A DNA stretch of 6,600 nt. It comes from Candidatus Izemoplasmatales bacterium (GTDB lineage Bacteria; Bacillota_I; Bacilli_A; Izemoplasmatales; Hujiaoplasmataceae). This document shows positions 6,472 through 6,600 of this stretch, piece after piece (the first letter of the stretch is position 1; every line of letters begins with the position of its first letter). The position numbers and the translations under genes are program-made. The DNA is taken from the NCBI GenBank assembly GCA_028691335.1, contig JAQUZK010000077.1:1-6600 (forward strand), written 5' to 3'. The notes under the pieces were generated by a model. It saw only the letters and a program-made list of their open reading frames with translations, ran no database searches and was not told the DNA's origin.

Positions 6472-6600
6472 GCCTTATGGAGATACTTACAATGATGGAA
6501 AAATTCAAATAAGTTTTACTTTGCCTGTTCCAAAATCAGCTAGAGGAGTTGCTGCGGCAAAAGAAATGGCTAAGAGTATGGGGTTGATAGATCCTTCGGT
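6461..6600 (+). CDS. kamE: D-lysine/L-beta-lysine 5,6-aminomutase, beta subunit (3'-truncated by window edge)
   Basis: The first 46 codons of the small, cobalamin-binding subunit of lysine 5,6-aminomutase, partner of the preceding kamD. The visible part reads MIIKPYGDTYNDGKIQISFT and continues LPVPKSARGVAAAKEMAKSMGL, then IDPSV at the edge. KPYGDTxNDGKxQxSFTLP followed by AAKxxAxxMGL is characteristic of the KamE N-terminal dimerisation region. The lysine that binds PLP and the DxHxxG cobalamin motif lie beyond the window and cannot be checked. The protein begins almost directly at KPYGD, about 20 residues later than the C. sticklandii protein as I recall it. A stop at 6431 rules out a longer upstream start of that size. 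The gene overlaps kamD by 11 bases and has a strong GGAGGAA site, so the two subunits are probably made in coupled, balanced amounts. Confidence 0.95.
   Translation, partial: MIIKPYGDTYNDGKIQISFTLPVPKSARGVAAAKEMAKSMGLIDPS

Overview
The window is one uninterrupted, plus-strand piece of a bacterial lysine-fermentation operon. The DNA is AT-rich (by eye about one third G+C), uses AGA as its main arginine codon, ends genes with TAA, TAG and TGA (standard bacterial code), and has clear purine-rich ribosome binding sites. That fits an anaerobic amino-acid fermenter of the low-GC Bacillota (Clostridia or relatives) or the Fusobacteriota. The gene order resembles the lysine cluster of Fusobacterium nucleatum as I recall it, but the species cannot be named from this window.

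Layout, all on the + strand: 1-448, 3' part of a CoA-transferase beta subunit (atoA-like); 445-831, kal; 824-1648, kce; 1649-2680, kdd; 2683-3933, kamA; 3921-4922, a P-loop protein in the kamB position; 4915-6471, kamD; 6461-6600, 5' part of kamE. Every junction is an overlap of 4-13 bases, a direct abutment, or a 2-base gap. No promoter, terminator, RNA gene, repeat or mobile element is visible, and no stretch of more than two bases lies outside a gene.

How the genes work together: KamA moves the alpha-amino group of L-lysine to give L-beta-lysine. KamDE (adenosylcobalamin- and PLP-dependent) moves the terminal amino group to give 3,5-diaminohexanoate. Kdd oxidatively deaminates that to 5-amino-3-oxohexanoate. 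Kce condenses it with acetyl-CoA to give 3-aminobutyryl-CoA and acetoacetate. Kal removes ammonia to give crotonyl-CoA. The CoA-transferase activates acetoacetate with butyryl-CoA, releasing butyrate. The pathway is known. The catalytic residues I could place in KamA, Kce and KamD are intact.

The points most worth a second look are: (1) the gene between kamA and kamD has no ATG, GTG or TTG start that keeps its P-loop, and appears to start at an ATT codon at 3921 behind a well-placed AAGGA; starting at the first ATG (4005) would delete the whole nucleotide-binding motif; (2) KamA has lost all four cysteines that bind the structural zinc in the Clostridium subterminale enzyme; (3) only one accessory gene sits between kamA and kamD, so no MutS-like KamC is encoded here.
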